Below, one piece after another: positions 44,961 to 55,236 of a stretch of 61,000 nt of DNA. Source of the stretch: Cyanobacteria bacterium SZAS LIN-3. Lineage in GTDB: Bacteria > Cyanobacteriota > Vampirovibrionia > Obscuribacterales > Obscuribacteraceae. The translations under genes and the position numbers were made by a program. Within the stretch, counting starts at the first letter, position 1. The number at the start of each line of letters is the position of its first letter. The notes under the pieces are model-generated. The model ran no database searches and had not been told where the DNA came from. It was given only the letters and a program-made list of their open reading frames with translations. The DNA is taken from positions 37,501 to 98,500 of the forward strand of contig JAFEAV010000015.1 in assembly GCA_018266215.1 (NCBI GenBank), given 5' to 3'.

Positions 44961-47900
44961 ATGGACGATAGAGTTCGAATCTACGAATTGGCGAGACGCA
45001 TGAATGTCCCTAACCAGGACGTCATCAACGTCTTGCGCGAACTCGGCTACGACATCAAGAGTCATTCGAGTACCATCGACAAGACCGCTGTCGGTGCCTT
45101 TATCGCTGCGGTTGACAAAAAAAAGCAGAAACCGGAAGCCGATGCTAAGGGCAAGCCCAAGGCAGCAGCAGCCAAAGCTCCAGCCGTGAAAGCGGCACCG
45201 GCAAAATTGCCGCCTCCGCCCGAGCCGGAGAAGGTCAAACCCCGCGTACTTTCTCGTTATCGCCCGGAAAAACCCGCCGGCGAAGGTCAAGAATCCAGCT
45301 CCGCGGGCATCGTGCCCCCGGGCCTGCCCAAGAACGGCTCCATCGGACCGGGCACGGCAGCAGCCAGCACAGGCTCCGCCCCGGGAACAGTTTCATCGGC
45401 CGGACATCAAGCCGCCGGTGCACCGATAGCCCAGGGGCCGACCCCAATTAATTCCCAAACACAGATTTCATCGCGTCCTGTCACCTCCTCCGGTCATGCC
45501 GGGCATGGTGGTCATGTAGCGGCGTCTCCTGCAGCGCTGACACAGACACAGGCTCCAATGCAAACGACAACACCGACCCAGACAGCACCCTCAGCTCCGG
45601 CCCCGGGCGCAGTCGCCGCCAAAACAGCGGAAGCCCCAGCGGCTCCTGGTCGCGAAGCAGCAAAAGTTGAAACAAAACCGGAAGCGGCCGCTCATGTTGA
45701 AGCGCCCCGTCCGCCCGTTCATGAAGAAAAGAGTCCCAAGGCCGAGCCGCAGCCCGCGGTAGCTGAACCGGTGGAAGCACCGGTCGTGGAAGAAGACGAA
45801 GAATTGCTGGACACCCGCGGCAAAGCCACCGGTGATTCCTGGTCGGACGAATCAAAATACGCACCCCGAGCCATTAAAAAGCTCGACCAGCAAGCGGCCA
45901 AGCCCAAGGCTATCGATCCCAAAGCTATTGCCAAGGCCAAAGCCGAGGAAGAAGCCGAGCAGAGAGCCAAGGCCAAGGAAGTTGTTCGCGAAGCCAATAA
46001 AGGTAAGAACAAAGGCGGAGATTCGGACGAAGAATCATCCTCCGGTCGTGGTCAGGCAGTACGTCCGATGTCACCTTCGGTGCCTATCCGCGTAGCCGCT
46101 CCTTCCATGCGTGCAACACCACCGCGTCCGCCCAAGTCGCACAGACAGTCGCCGGCCGACAGACATGCGCCGAAGAAGGAAGAAAAAGCGCGTCCGGCTG
46201 CAACGCCTGAAGTACCAAAATCAATAGTCCTGACGACCAATCTTACGGTGCAAGAACTGGCAGCCAAGATGCAGGTGCCGGAGACCGAAGTAATCAAGCG
46301 CCTGTTCATGAAAGGCATTGCTCGTACCGTCAATATGATGGTTGAGCTGGAAATCGCCCGTGACCTGGCCGTGGAAATGGAGTACGAAGTACTCTCCGAA
46401 GAAGAAGTCTCGGAAGAACCGGTAGTAGAAGTAGTGGAAATGTCCGATGAGGACAAAGCCGCTCTGGTCATGAGACCGCCGGTAGTGACAATCATGGGTC
46501 ACGTCGACCACGGTAAGACAAGCTTGCTCGACGCCATTCGTCAGACAAAATTCCTTTTGACCGACGCCGAACATGGTGGCATCACCCAGCACATTGGCGC
46601 CTATCACGTAGAAGTGCCCGATGAAGAAGGGCACATGCGCCAGATTGTATTCCTGGACACCCCGGGTCACGAAGCCTTCACCGCTATGCGTGCTCGCGGA
46701 GCCAAAGTCACCGACATTGCCATCCTGGTAGTAGCGGCCGACGACGGTGTCATGCCCCAGACCGTGGAAGCTATCGACCACGTCAAAGCGGCCGGCGTAC
46801 CCATCATCGTCGCCGTCAACAAAATCGATAAGCCCGGTGCCGAACCGGACCGCGTACTGTCGCAACTGATGGAACACGAACTGGTCGCTGAAAAATACGG
46901 CGGTCAAACCGTTACCGTTGAAGTGTCTGCCAAGAAACGCACCGGACTCGATACCTTACTGGAAATGATCCTGCTTGTCGCCGACATGCTCGAACTCAAA
47001 GCCAACCCCGACAAACCCGCTAACGGCGTCATTATTGAAGCCGAACTTTCCCGCGGTAAGGGTGCGGTCGCCACAGCTCTTGTAGAAAACGGCACCTTGC
47101 GCGAAGGCGACTTTATCGTTGCCGGCAGCAAGTGCGGCAGAGTCAGAGCCCTCTTCGACGATCGCGGACAGCGCGTCAAAGCGGCCGGACCTTCCATGCC
47201 GGTCGAAGTACTGGGTCTCGATGAAGTACCGCAAGCTGGCGACACCTTCCAGGTAGTGGACGACGCTCAGGGTATGAAGATCCTGGCGGAAAGACACAGA
47301 CTGACCGAAGGCAGAGGCGGACAACACCACGTCACCCTCGAATCTTTGCACGAACTGCTTGAACGCGGCGAAGTCAAAGACCTGAACATCATCGTCAAGG
47401 CCGACGTGCAGGGTACAGCCGAGGCCATCGCCGACAGCATCCGCAAACTGAGCGGCGGCGAAGTGCAAACAAGAGTATTGCGCACCGCATCTGGTGACAT
47501 ATCCGAAAACGACGTCAACCTGGCGGCATCTTCCAATGCCATCATCGTCGGCTTCAATGTCAATCCGGACCAGAACGCCAGCAAAGTAGCCGAAGCTGCC
47601 GGAGTGGACATCCGCACCTACAGCATCATCTATCAGATTACCGATGACATAACCAGCGCCATTCAAGGTCTGCTCAAACCCATCCGGGAAGAGGTCAACA
47701 TCGGCCAGGCCGAAGTACGTCAGCTCTTCAAAGTGGGCAAAGGCCTCATGATTGCAGGTTGTATGGTGCTCAGCGGCAAAGTGCAGAGAGGATCCCTGGC
47801 GCGCATCGAGCGCAACGGCCAGATTATCCACGAAGGCAAACTCGACACCCTCAAACGCTTCAAAGACGATGCCAAAGAAGTGGCTCAAGGCTTTGAATGC

Positions 47901-48005
47901 GGCATGAGCTTCGATAAATTCTCAGATCTGCAACTCGGCGATAAAATCAACTCATACATCGTCACCGAGAAAAAGCAGGGCGAAGCTTCGTCTTCAAACA
48001 AGTAA
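44961..48005 (+). CDS. infB: Translation initiation factor IF-2
   Basis: A 1014-aa GTPase with an N-terminal IF2_N helix ([20 protein letters not shown]), a Pro/Ala/Lys-rich linker of about 350 residues, a second IF2_N-like segment ([20 protein letters not shown]) and the GTPase core: G1 [13 protein letters not shown]3 DTPGHEAF, G4 NKID. Domains II-IV follow, ending in the fMet-tRNA-binding C2 region. It places initiator tRNA on the 30S subunit. The long low-complexity linker contains two stretches dense in Gln/Thr/Pro ([20 protein letters not shown]). Start directly abuts the rnpM stop; GGGAG lies 7 nt upstream. Confidence 0.96.
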   Translation: MDDRVRIYELARRMNVPNQDVINVLRELGYDIKSHSSTIDKTAVGAFIAAVDKKKQKPEADAKGKPKAAAAKAPAVKAAPAKLPPPPEPEKVKPRVLSRYRPEKPAGEGQESSSAGIVPPGLPKNGSIGPGTAAASTGSAPGTVSSAGHQAAGAPIAQGPTPINSQTQISSRPVTSSGHAGHGGHVAASPAALTQTQAPMQTTTPTQTAPSAPAPGAVAAKTAEAPAAPGREAAKVETKPEAAAHVEAPRPPVHEEKSPKAEPQPAVAEPVEAPVVEEDEELLDTRGKATGDSWSDESKYAPRAIKKLDQQAAKPKAIDPKAIAKAKAEEEAEQRAKAKEVVREANKGKNKGGDSDEESSSGRGQAVRPMSPSVPIRVAAPSMRATPPRPPKSHRQSPADRHAPKKEEKARPAATPEVPKSIVLTTNLTVQELAAKMQVPETEVIKRLFMKGIARTVNMMVELEIARDLAVEMEYEVLSEEEVSEEPVVEVVEMSDEDKAALVMRPPVVTIMGHVDHGKTSLLDAIRQTKFLLTDAEHGGITQHIGAYHVEVPDEEGHMRQIVFLDTPGHEAFTAMRARGAKVTDIAILVVAADDGVMPQTVEAIDHVKAAGVPIIVAVNKIDKPGAEPDRVLSQLMEHELVAEKYGGQTVTVEVSAKKRTGLDTLLEMILLVADMLELKANPDKPANGVIIEAELSRGKGAVATALVENGTLREGDFIVAGSKCGRVRALFDDRGQRVKAAGPSMPVEVLGLDEVPQAGDTFQVVDDAQGMKILAERHRLTEGRGGQHHVTLESLHELLERGEVKDLNIIVKADVQGTAEAIADSIRKLSGGEVQTRVLRTASGDISENDVNLAASSNAIIVGFNVNPDQNASKVAEAAGVDIRTYSIIYQITDDITSAIQGLLKPIREEVNIGQAEVRQLFKVGKGLMIAGCMVLSGKVQRGSLARIERNGQIIHEGKLDTLKRFKDDAKEVAQGFECGMSFDKFSDLQLGDKINSYIVTEKKQGEASSSNK

Positions 48006-48013
48006 GGTAAGCC

Positions 48014-48451
48014 ATGTCCACCGAACGCGCTCTAAGAGTGTCTCAATCGATCAAGCGAGAGCTTGCCGACATGTTGCGTCGTGATCTCAAAGATCCGCGC
48101 CTGAGCGGCCTGATTTCCTTCACCGAAGTCGAGTGCACCAGCGACCTGCGCAACGTCAAAGTGTTTGTCTCGGTCTTCGGCACAGCTCAACAGCCAATTC
48201 AGCCGCAAACCGACGCCGATGCCCCGCCCAAACTGACCCCTTCCGGTCAACTGGAAATGACCCCGGCCGAAAAAGCGACCCATGGTGTACTGGGCTGTCT
48301 CAATGAAGAATCAGGCTACATCAGAGGCGAACTCTGCCGCCGTCTGAAATTGCGCTTCGCCCCCGAACTGCAATTCCTGCCGGACATCTCCCTCGAGCGC
48401 GGCTCCAAGGTATCAGAAATCCTGGCTAAGATTTCCCGTGGTGAAGTCTAA
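48014..48451 (+). CDS. rbfA: 30S ribosome-binding factor RbfA
   Basis: A 145-aa protein with the RbfA pattern: RVSQSIKRELADMLRRDLKD at the N-terminus, then VECTSDLRNVKVFVSVFG and RFAPELQFLPDISLERGSKV at the end. It aids 16S 5'-end maturation. An insertion of about 25 residues (PQTDADAPPKLTPSGQLEM) lies in the middle. It follows infB by 8 nt and overlaps truB by 14 nt. Confidence 0.93.
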   Translation: MSTERALRVSQSIKRELADMLRRDLKDPRLSGLISFTEVECTSDLRNVKVFVSVFGTAQQPIQPQTDADAPPKLTPSGQLEMTPAEKATHGVLGCLNEESGYIRGELCRRLKLRFAPELQFLPDISLERGSKVSEILAKISRGEV

Positions 48452-49394
48452 CCCGGCCCAGGCAACCAAGCAGCTCAATCTGGCCACCGCCTTTCTCAAT
48501 ATCGATAAACCTCAGGGCATAACCTCGCACGATGTCGTGCATCGGGTGCGCAAACTGATGGGCATCAAGCAGGTCGGCCACGCCGGCACCCTCGATCCCA
48601 TGGCCACCGGAGTGATGGTGGTGGCACTGGGTAAAGCCACTCGCCTGCTGCGCTTTCTCGCTGACGACAAAACTTACCTGGCGACAATTCAGTTGGGTCT
48701 GGTAACCGACACCGACGACATCGAAGGCAAAGTCATAGAAGATAAAAGCAGCCAGGCCGCCGCCGCTGCGCCCAGCGCTGAAACTGTGGCCACGGCCCTG
48801 ACGGCATTTAGAGGCGACATCGAACAGATACCTCCTTATTACAGCGCCATCCACGTCGACGGCAAAAGACTCTACGAGATGGCCCGGGCGGGCATGGCAC
48901 CCCCTGAGCTCAAGCCCCGGCCGGTAACTATCCACACCCTCGATTTAGTCGCCTACGAGCCCCCCTTTCTCACTGTCAGAGTGCACTGCTCAAAGGGCAC
49001 CTACATCCGCTCCATCGCCCGGGATCTGGGCAACGCGCTTGGTCTGGGCGGCACACTATCGGCCCTGCGCCGCGAAACCTCCGGCCGCTTCAATCTCGCT
49101 CAAGCACAGGAATTAGAGCAATTACAAAATGGTGCCGCGCCAAAAACTGTGGCCGTCGAAGAAGCCCTGGCTCTCCCGGCTTTCACCCTCAGCGCCGAAC
49201 TGGCCAAACGCCTGAGCATGGGTCAGAAAATTGCACTCAGTGATCTCGACTTTCCCCCCGGCGATCAGGACTTCTTCTTGATCAGCTCCACCGGCAGCGG
49301 CAAACCATTTTGCATAGGGCGAATAGACTCGACCGAAGTCGATGGGCAAATGACAAAATGTCTGGCGCCCGAGGTCGTATTTGCCGATGTTTGA
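48438..49394 (+). CDS. truB: tRNA pseudouridine55 synthase TruB
   Basis: A 318-aa protein with the catalytic Asp in VGHAGTLDPMATGV, the PPYYSAIHVDGKRLYEMAR box and the C-terminal CSKGTYIRSIARDLG. It makes pseudouridine 55 in the T-loop of tRNAs. The start is one of two adjacent GTG codons inside the end of rbfA, implying translational coupling. The chain is somewhat longer than minimal TruB because of a C-terminal extension of about 60 residues that may be a PUA-like domain. Confidence 0.95.
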   Translation: MVKSNPAQATKQLNLATAFLNIDKPQGITSHDVVHRVRKLMGIKQVGHAGTLDPMATGVMVVALGKATRLLRFLADDKTYLATIQLGLVTDTDDIEGKVIEDKSSQAAAAAPSAETVATALTAFRGDIEQIPPYYSAIHVDGKRLYEMARAGMAPPELKPRPVTIHTLDLVAYEPPFLTVRVHCSKGTYIRSIARDLGNALGLGGTLSALRRETSGRFNLAQAQELEQLQNGAAPKTVAVEEALALPAFTLSAELAKRLSMGQKIALSDLDFPPGDQDFFLISSTGSGKPFCIGRIDSTEVDGQMTKCLAPEVVFADV

Positions 49395-49995
49395 GCCGGG
49401 TGAAGACGACGAAATCATGCCGCATTTCGACCGCCACTCGGTGCTGTCGATGACCATCTTTGCCGAGATTTTTGTCCTGGTCCTGGCCACCGGCTGGATC
49501 TTTCTAGCCAAACTCGATCTCAAGCCGCTCCTGCACTGCAATACCCGCGCCGTTATCGCCGGCATTGGCGCGGCCCTCCTCGTGACACTGCTCAATCTGG
49601 CCATCCTGCGCCTGGCCAATAAATATGCGGCCCGGTTTTATTTGCTCAAATCAATGAAAGATTTGATCTATAAACAGATGCTGCCCCTCATGGGTCATCT
49701 CACTTTTGCCGACAGTATTTTTATAGCGATAATCTCGGGCTTTTGCGAAGAAGTATTTTTCCGTGGCGTGCTGCAGAGCCAGTGCGGCCTGGTGCCGGCG
49801 GCCTGCGCCTTCGGCCTGGCGCATCTGCCCCGTATCTACTATTTCCCCTACGCCCTCTGGGCCACCTATGTCGGTCTGTTGATGGGCTTTTTGCTTATAG
49901 CCACCGACTCGCTTTATTCGCCCATCATCGCCCACGCCCTGATCAATTTTGCCAGCATCAACGTCCTGCGGCGCATGCATTCGACCAACTCTTGA
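49387..49995 (+). CDS. CPBP-family intramembrane metalloprotease
   Basis: About 202 aa from the ATG overlapping the truB stop by 8 nt. It is a multi-pass membrane protein with the CPBP/Abi motifs: EEVFFRG (EExxxR), FGLAH and HALIN. These glutamate/histidine residues form the active site of CAAX-protease-like enzymes that cleave substrates within membranes; the target is unknown. It ends the rimP-truB operon, followed by a bidirectional terminator. Confidence 0.88.
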   Translation: MFEPGEDDEIMPHFDRHSVLSMTIFAEIFVLVLATGWIFLAKLDLKPLLHCNTRAVIAGIGAALLVTLLNLAILRLANKYAARFYLLKSMKDLIYKQMLPLMGHLTFADSIFIAIISGFCEEVFFRGVLQSQCGLVPAACAFGLAHLPRIYYFPYALWATYVGLLMGFLLIATDSLYSPIIAHALINFASINVLRRMHSTNS

Positions 49996-49997
49996 CA

Positions 49998-50028
49998 AAA
50001 AAGCCCGACCACTGGGGCCGGGCTTTTT
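49998..50028. terminator. Bidirectional intrinsic terminator
   Basis: AAAAAAGCCCG and CGGGCTTTTT form a hairpin with A and T runs on its two sides, so it can end transcription both from the CPBP gene on the plus strand and from hup on the minus strand. Confidence 0.85.
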
Positions 50029-50047
50029 CAATATTGCTGGAATCAGC

Positions 50048-50488
50048 TTAGCGCTTTTTCTTCTTAGCGGCGGGCTTCTTCTTGGCCGGAGCGGCTTTCT
50101 TAGCTGGTTTAGCCTTAGCAGCTTTTTTGGCTGGTTTGGCGGCAGCTTTTTTAGCCTTCGGTTTAGCTTCGCTCGAAGGAGCAGCCTTCGGAAGGGGAGC
50201 TTGCTTAGCTCTGCCGTCGACTACATCTTTGAGTTCCTGACCGGCTCTGAAAACCGGCACTTTGGCCGCATCAATCTTCAGCTTCTGCTTGGGATTCTGC
50301 GGATTAACGCCATAACGAGCCTGTCTTTGACGACGCTCGAATGTGCCAAAGCCAACGAGTGTAACGCGCTCGCCCTTGGCCAACGATGTCGTCAGCGCAT
50401 GGAGAAGAGCTGCTACCGTGTTGTGAACGTTTAGCTTTGTTTGTCCTGTTGCCTTGGCTACCGAGTTTACGAGATCTGCTTTATTCAT
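50048..50488 (-). CDS. hup: HU-family DNA-binding protein with histone H1-like tail
   Basis: About 146 aa from the ATG giving MNKADLVNSV, with AGGAAG 6 nt upstream; the longer upstream frame has no site. Residues 1-90 are a normal HU (GERVTLVGFGTFERRQRQAR, with the DNA-intercalating region VNPQNPKQKLKI). The remaining 50 residues are Lys/Ala/Pro repeats such as AAKPAKKAAKAKPAKKAAPA ending in KKKKR, as in histone H1 or mycobacterial HupB. It bends and compacts DNA; the tail should add non-specific binding. Confidence 0.93.
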   Translation of the reverse strand: MNKADLVNSVAKATGQTKLNVHNTVAALLHALTTSLAKGERVTLVGFGTFERRQRQARYGVNPQNPKQKLKIDAAKVPVFRAGQELKDVVDGRAKQAPLPKAAPSSEAKPKAKKAAAKPAKKAAKAKPAKKAAPAKKKPAAKKKKR

Positions 50489-50571
50489 GCGATTCTTCCT
50501 AAAACTTTTGGAGACGATAGAGAACGAGAGAAAACCAGGTGAGCTCATTTAGAGCCCCAAAACGATGTGTG

Positions 50572-50601
50572 ATACTACCACCGCATTTATCTTTATTTCA
50601 A
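50572..50601 (-). promoter_or_regulatory. Promoter of hup
   Basis: On the minus strand TTGAAA (50601-50596) and TAGTAT (50577-50572) are separated by 18 nt, and lie about 85-110 nt before the hup ATG. Confidence 0.5.
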
Positions 50602-50633
50602 GTGCTTTTGGCATGTGATAGAGTCATTTTTCT

Positions 50634-52085
50634 ATGATTCATGATGACACTATCGCAGCGATTTCAACCGCCCCGGGCGTGGGAGCTATAGCAATAGTGC
50701 GGCTTTCAGGGCCGCACGCATTTTCCATTGCGCAAAAAATATTTTTCCCAAGATCTTTTTCGCCCGAAGCAAAAAACGAAAAATGGCTTCCCAAAAGCCA
50801 TCAGGCAACCATTGGATATATCCGCAAGAGTACCGATGAGGGCGGCTTTTCAGATGATTTTGTGGACGAGGTAGTGCTCATCCCCTACCAGGGACCGAAC
50901 AGCTATACCGGCGAAGATCTGGTGGAGATTAATTGCCACGGCTCCCCCATTGTCACGAGGGAAATCTTGACGATGGCACTGGAAAGCGGCGCCAGACTGG
51001 CTCAAAAAGGGGAATTCACAAAGCGCGGATTTTTGTCCGGCCGCCTCGACCTGACCCAGGCGGAAGCGGTGCTCGATCTGATTCACTCTAAAACCGAGCG
51101 CCAATCGCATCTGGCGCTGTCGGCTCTCAAAGGCGCTCTGGGCGACGAGATCAAAGCCGTGCGCGCCCGGCTGATGGAGCTGACCACCAGACTCGTGGCC
51201 GGCATCGACTTCCCCGAGGAAGTGGGTGAGCTTGATATAAGTGATGTGGAAAAAATCGTCGACGAGGCTATCACCCGGCTTGAAACCCTGGCCAGGACGG
51301 CACGCAGCGGTCGCTATCTGCGCGAAGGCTTGAAGCTGGCGATTGTCGGTCGACCCAACGCCGGCAAATCAAGCCTGCTCAATGCCCTGCTAAATTTTGA
51401 ACGGGCCATAGTCACCGACGTGCCCGGTACTACCCGCGACAGCATCGAAGAGCCGGTGGACGTAAACGGCGTCCCCGTCATACTCATTGATACGGCCGGC
51501 ATGCGCACAACCGATGACGCCGTCGAACAAATAGGCATCGAGCGCAGCAATAAAGCGATAGATGAAGCTGAACTCGTGGTCCTTTTAATAGACGGTGAAA
51601 AAGCGGCGGGCCACGAAGAAGAAGTGATCGCTAAAAAGCTTCTGGCCGTGGGTCGCAATTTTTTGCCGGTGATCAATAAAAGCGATTTGATCAAAACCGA
51701 GGCCGGCCATGGCTTTGACCTCAAGGCCGGGGAGCTTCTCGCCCGGGCACTGGCCGCCCCCATCTGCGCCAGCACCCCCGTGCAAATTTCGGCCCGCAAT
51801 GGTCTGGGCCTGGAAGATCTCAAGAAGTTGATTGAACGCTTTGCCATAAGCGATCAAAGCTTGCAGGAGCTGGGCGGCTCGCTCAACCAGAGGCAGGGCG
51901 AGCTCTGCCACAAATCACTGGCCCACCTGGCCGAGCTCAAAACCGCCGCGGCCTCCGGTCTACCCCAGGACTGCCTGGTGACCGACCTGCGCAGCGCCCT
52001 CGATGCCCTGGACGAAATATCCGGCGAAACCGTTACAGAAGAAGTAATCACCGAAGTATTTGCCAATTTTTGTATCGGCAAGTAA
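50634..52085 (+). CDS. mnmE: tRNA modification GTPase MnmE
   Basis: A 483-aa protein with an N-terminal tetrahydrofolate-binding domain (DDTIAAISTAPGVGAIAIVR), a helical domain, the inserted G domain (GRPNAGKSSLLNALL, GTTRDSIEE, INKSDLI) and the C-terminal FCIGK motif essential for tRNA modification. With MnmG it installs the carboxymethylaminomethyl group on wobble U34. The start is the ATG giving MIHDDTIAA, 145 nt from the divergent hup start. The next gene follows after 18 nt. Confidence 0.96.
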   Translation: MIHDDTIAAISTAPGVGAIAIVRLSGPHAFSIAQKIFFPRSFSPEAKNEKWLPKSHQATIGYIRKSTDEGGFSDDFVDEVVLIPYQGPNSYTGEDLVEINCHGSPIVTREILTMALESGARLAQKGEFTKRGFLSGRLDLTQAEAVLDLIHSKTERQSHLALSALKGALGDEIKAVRARLMELTTRLVAGIDFPEEVGELDISDVEKIVDEAITRLETLARTARSGRYLREGLKLAIVGRPNAGKSSLLNALLNFERAIVTDVPGTTRDSIEEPVDVNGVPVILIDTAGMRTTDDAVEQIGIERSNKAIDEAELVVLLIDGEKAAGHEEEVIAKKLLAVGRNFLPVINKSDLIKTEAGHGFDLKAGELLARALAAPICASTPVQISARNGLGLEDLKKLIERFAISDQSLQELGGSLNQRQGELCHKSLAHLAELKTAAASGLPQDCLVTDLRSALDALDEISGETVTEEVITEVFANFCIGK

Positions 52086-52103
52086 GGAGAAAGAACAAAA
52101 CAC

Positions 52104-52631
52104 ATGGCCACCCTCAAGTCCGAAGACCCGGAATTTCAGAGCGCAATCACGATAAAGCCCGGCAAAATGCTGGAAATCAAGGCGATGTCCACTCTGACCA
52201 AAGAAAAGGAAGATCAGCTCTGGCAGTTGCTCGACCTGGAAGTGACAAGCGGCAAGCGGACTCTGTCTTTCACCACCGCAGACGGCCAGGATGAGCTGGA
52301 AAGCGTCACCCATGCCGTGGAGAACATTTCGGCCATAGCCCACGCTTACCTCTTTTGCCGCAAGCCCTCGGACGAGCCCCGCAACCTGGTCAAGATGCTG
52401 GAGGAGGTAATCTCGGGCAAACGGCCTAAATTGCTCTTCGAACCGGCCGAACCCAGCTTTGAAATGACGATAAACGCTGTGGGCGGGGGCCTGCGGGTCG
52501 AGCTCTTCGTCGATGCCGGAAATGTTGAGACCGGCATTTACCGCTGGGACTCCCTCGGCATAAGGTTTTTCACCACCGCCGCCAACCTGCAGAGCTTCGT
52601 TGATGAGCTAAAAGCGGAATTCAACTGTTAA
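52104..52631 (+). CDS. Hypothetical protein between mnmE and thrS
   Basis: A 175-aa soluble protein with no signal peptide or cysteine motif and a mixed alpha/beta pattern (RTLSFTTADGQDELESVTHA; GGGLRVELFVDAGNVETGIY). AAGGAG overlaps the mnmE stop but lies 14 nt before the ATG, rather far. Codon use looks like its neighbours, so it is probably real and co-transcribed with mnmE. I do not recognise the family. Confidence 0.75.
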   Translation: MATLKSEDPEFQSAITIKPGKMLEIKAMSTLTKEKEDQLWQLLDLEVTSGKRTLSFTTADGQDELESVTHAVENISAIAHAYLFCRKPSDEPRNLVKMLEEVISGKRPKLLFEPAEPSFEMTINAVGGGLRVELFVDAGNVETGIYRWDSLGIRFFTTAANLQSFVDELKAEFNC

Positions 52632-52666
52632 AATCGACCGCCCTTGATAAAATAGACCTCCGGCCC

Positions 52667-52684
52667 GCCCCAAATTTTTGGGGC
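52667..52684. terminator. Short hairpin upstream of thrS
   Basis: GCCCCAA and TTGGGGC form a tight stem in the 115 nt between the hypothetical gene and thrS. It could end the upstream transcript or be part of a thrS leader; there is no clean T-run and no recognisable T-box. Confidence 0.4.
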
Positions 52685-52746
52685 AGCAAAGGGTGCACCT
52701 CAGTCGGCAGTTTGTAGATGCCGAAACAACAAAAAGGAAGAACGTT

Positions 52747-54702
52747 ATGTCTATGGTAGAAACGCAAATCAACGTCAAATTGCCCGATGGCTCACAGAAG
52801 AGCGTGGCAAGCGGCGAAACATGCGCGGAACTGGCCAAGTCCATCAGCCAGGGTCTGTTCAAAAATGCTGTCGGAGCGCTCATCAACGGAGAGCTCCTCG
52901 ATCTCCACACACCTCTAAAAGAGGGCGATTCGGTACAGATCCTGACAAGCAAAGACCCACAAGCGATTGAGCTTTTGCGTCACTCCACAGCTCACGTCAT
53001 GGCCCAGGCCGTGCAAAAGTTATTTCCCAAAGCCAAGATTGCCATCGGTCCGACTATCGACGACGGCTTCTACTATGACTTTGAAATCGAAGACCACACA
53101 CTCACCCCCGACGACCTTGCCAAGATCGAAGCGGAGATGAAGAAGATCGCCGAGTCCAATCAAAGACTCGTGCGTTACAACATCCCCGATGTCGACAAGC
53201 AACTGGATGAGTTTCGCAGTCAGGGTGAAAAGTTCAAAGCCGAGCTTTTGAACGAACACCGCGACCACAATCCCACCCTTTATCTGATGCAGGATAAAGA
53301 AGGCAAGACAATCTGGAACGACCTCTGTCGCGGACCGCACCTGCCCTCAACCAGCTGGATCAAGACCTTCAAACTCTTGAAAGTCTCCGGCTCCTACTGG
53401 CGCGGCGATGAGCACAAAGAGCATCTGCAGCGCATCTACGCCACCGCCTGGTGGTCGAAGCAGGACCTGGAAGATTATCTCAAGCGTCTGGAAGAAGCTG
53501 AAAAGCGCGACCACCGCAAATTGTCCAAAGACCTCGACCTTTTCTCCACCCATGAAGAAGTCGGTCCCGGCCTTATCTTCTGGCATCCGAATCTGGCCAC
53601 GGTGCGCGATTGCATCGAAAACTACTGGCGCCAGGAGCACCGCAGACGCGGCTATCAGTTTGTCTACACACCGCACATCGCCAACGAATGCCTCTATGCA
53701 ATCAGCGGTCACTTAGAAAACTACGCCGAGAACATGTACTCGCCCATGGACATCGACGGCCAGCCCTACCGGGCCAAGCCGATGAACTGCCCGGGCCACA
53801 TCATGATCTACAAGTCCAAGTTGCACAGCTACCGCGACCTGCCCATCCGCATGGCCGAGCTCGGCACAGTCTATCGCTACGAGCGCTCGGGCGTGCTGCA
53901 CGGCATGCTGCGCGTGCGCGGCTTTACGCAGGACGACTCCCATATCTTCTGCACACCGGACCAACTGGAAGACGAAATCGCCGGCATCATCGATCTAATT
54001 GAGACCTTGATGACGACCTTCGGCTATACCTATAAAGCTTATCTGGCCACCAAGCCCGAAAAAGCCATGGGTACGGATGAAGAATGGGCCATGGCCACCG
54101 GTGCCCTCGAGCGTGCCATGCAAAAACGCGGCATGCCCTACGAAGTGGATGAAGGCGGCGGCGCCTTTTACGCTCCCAAAATCGACGTCAAATTGTTTGA
54201 CGCCATCGGCCGCGAATGGCAGGGACCGACCGTCCAGGTCGACCTCAACTTGCCCGATCGCTTTGATGTTTGCTTCGTCGGACAGGACGGCAACAGACAC
54301 AAAGCAGTCATGGTGCACCGCGCCGTTCTCGGCTCACTGGAGCGCTTCGTCGGCGGCTTGATCGAACACTATGCCGGAGCTTTCCCCCTGTGGTTGGCCC
54401 CGACACAGGTAATCGTCATGCCTATTTCGGATCGTCATATCGAAGCGGCCAAGGCCGTGGTCGACATGCTTCTGAAAAACGACATGCGCGTGCATCTCGA
54501 CGACCGCTCGGAGACGATCAACTATCGCATCCGCGAAGCTCAAGTACAGCAGACACCATATATGGTGGTACTGGGCGACAAGGAAGTGGAAGAAGGACTC
54601 GTGGCCGTGCGTCACCGCCGCGGCGGCAGTCTGGGCACAATGAAAGCCGAAGAACTGCTGGCCAAGCTTAAAGCAGAAATTGAGAGCAAAGAGTCAATCT
54701 AG
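52747..54702 (+). CDS. thrS: Threonyl-tRNA synthetase
   Basis: About 651 aa from the ATG giving MSMVETQINV, with AAAGGAAG upstream; the open frame extends 69 nt earlier but that reads through the leader hairpin. Domains in order are TGS (residues 1-65), the editing domain with HSTAHVMAQ, and the class II core. The core shows zinc-binding Cys in MNCPGH and His in DDSHIF and VMVHRAVLG, and motif 2 VYRYERSGVLHGMLRVRGF. The C-terminal anticodon-binding domain follows. It attaches threonine to tRNA-Thr and removes mischarged serine. Confidence 0.96.
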   Translation: MSMVETQINVKLPDGSQKSVASGETCAELAKSISQGLFKNAVGALINGELLDLHTPLKEGDSVQILTSKDPQAIELLRHSTAHVMAQAVQKLFPKAKIAIGPTIDDGFYYDFEIEDHTLTPDDLAKIEAEMKKIAESNQRLVRYNIPDVDKQLDEFRSQGEKFKAELLNEHRDHNPTLYLMQDKEGKTIWNDLCRGPHLPSTSWIKTFKLLKVSGSYWRGDEHKEHLQRIYATAWWSKQDLEDYLKRLEEAEKRDHRKLSKDLDLFSTHEEVGPGLIFWHPNLATVRDCIENYWRQEHRRRGYQFVYTPHIANECLYAISGHLENYAENMYSPMDIDGQPYRAKPMNCPGHIMIYKSKLHSYRDLPIRMAELGTVYRYERSGVLHGMLRVRGFTQDDSHIFCTPDQLEDEIAGIIDLIETLMTTFGYTYKAYLATKPEKAMGTDEEWAMATGALERAMQKRGMPYEVDEGGGAFYAPKIDVKLFDAIGREWQGPTVQVDLNLPDRFDVCFVGQDGNRHKAVMVHRAVLGSLERFVGGLIEHYAGAFPLWLAPTQVIVMPISDRHIEAAKAVVDMLLKNDMRVHLDDRSETINYRIREAQVQQTPYMVVLGDKEVEEGLVAVRHRRGGSLGTMKAEELLAKLKAEIESKESI

Positions 54703-54767
54703 GATTTACCTGGAACAGACTACAAGGAATCCATCGGAAATCTATTACCGCAATTCAGGAGATGAAA

Positions 54768-55205
54768 ATGGCTTCCACAAACAAAGCCGCCGACAGGATC
54801 AAGTATCTGATACAAGATGAAATGTCGGCGGTGGAAACATACACCAAAGCACTTGGTGCGATCAAAAACGAAGAAGTAAAAACTGCGTTGACGACCCTGA
54901 TGACGGTGCATGAAGAACGTCTGAAAACTCTCAAGGCCATACTCAAGGACATGGGCGGCGAGCCGCCCGCGTCTTCCGGCCTCTGGGGCGCCTTTGCCAA
55001 ACTGGTGGAAGGCGGCGCCGCCCTGCTGGGAGAGCGCGCAGTTGTTGCAGCCCTGGAAGAATGCGAAGTGAAAAGCCTGGCCGACTACAAGTCGGACATT
55101 GAAGTCTTCGACGAAGCTCTGCATAAAATCATGTTTTATGAATTGATGCCTTCGCAGCAAGACTGCTGGGAAAAAATTTCCAAACTTCACCAGTCGATGC
55201 ACTAA
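54768..55205 (+). CDS. Ferritin-like protein (DUF2383-like)
   Basis: A 145-aa helical protein starting at the second ATG (MASTNKAAD), which is 6 nt after AGGAG; the first ATG is too close. The chain looks like a four-helix bundle with a Glu in each of several helices (QDEMSAVETYTKALGA; MTVHEERLKTLKAILKDMGG), the pattern of DUF2383 proteins. Possible roles are stress protection or metal binding; the metal ligands are not certain. Context gives little: it follows thrS by 65 nt. Confidence 0.7.
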   Translation: MASTNKAADRIKYLIQDEMSAVETYTKALGAIKNEEVKTALTTLMTVHEERLKTLKAILKDMGGEPPASSGLWGAFAKLVEGGAALLGERAVVAALEECEVKSLADYKSDIEVFDEALHKIMFYELMPSQQDCWEKISKLHQSMH

Positions 55206-55236
55206 ATTCGCACAGAATAGTCGAGAGTAGCCTTAA

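Noticed and set aside
52632..52746. T-box or other tRNA-sensing leader before thrS
   Set aside because: Only one short hairpin is visible; the conserved T-box sequence and specifier stem are not recognisable.
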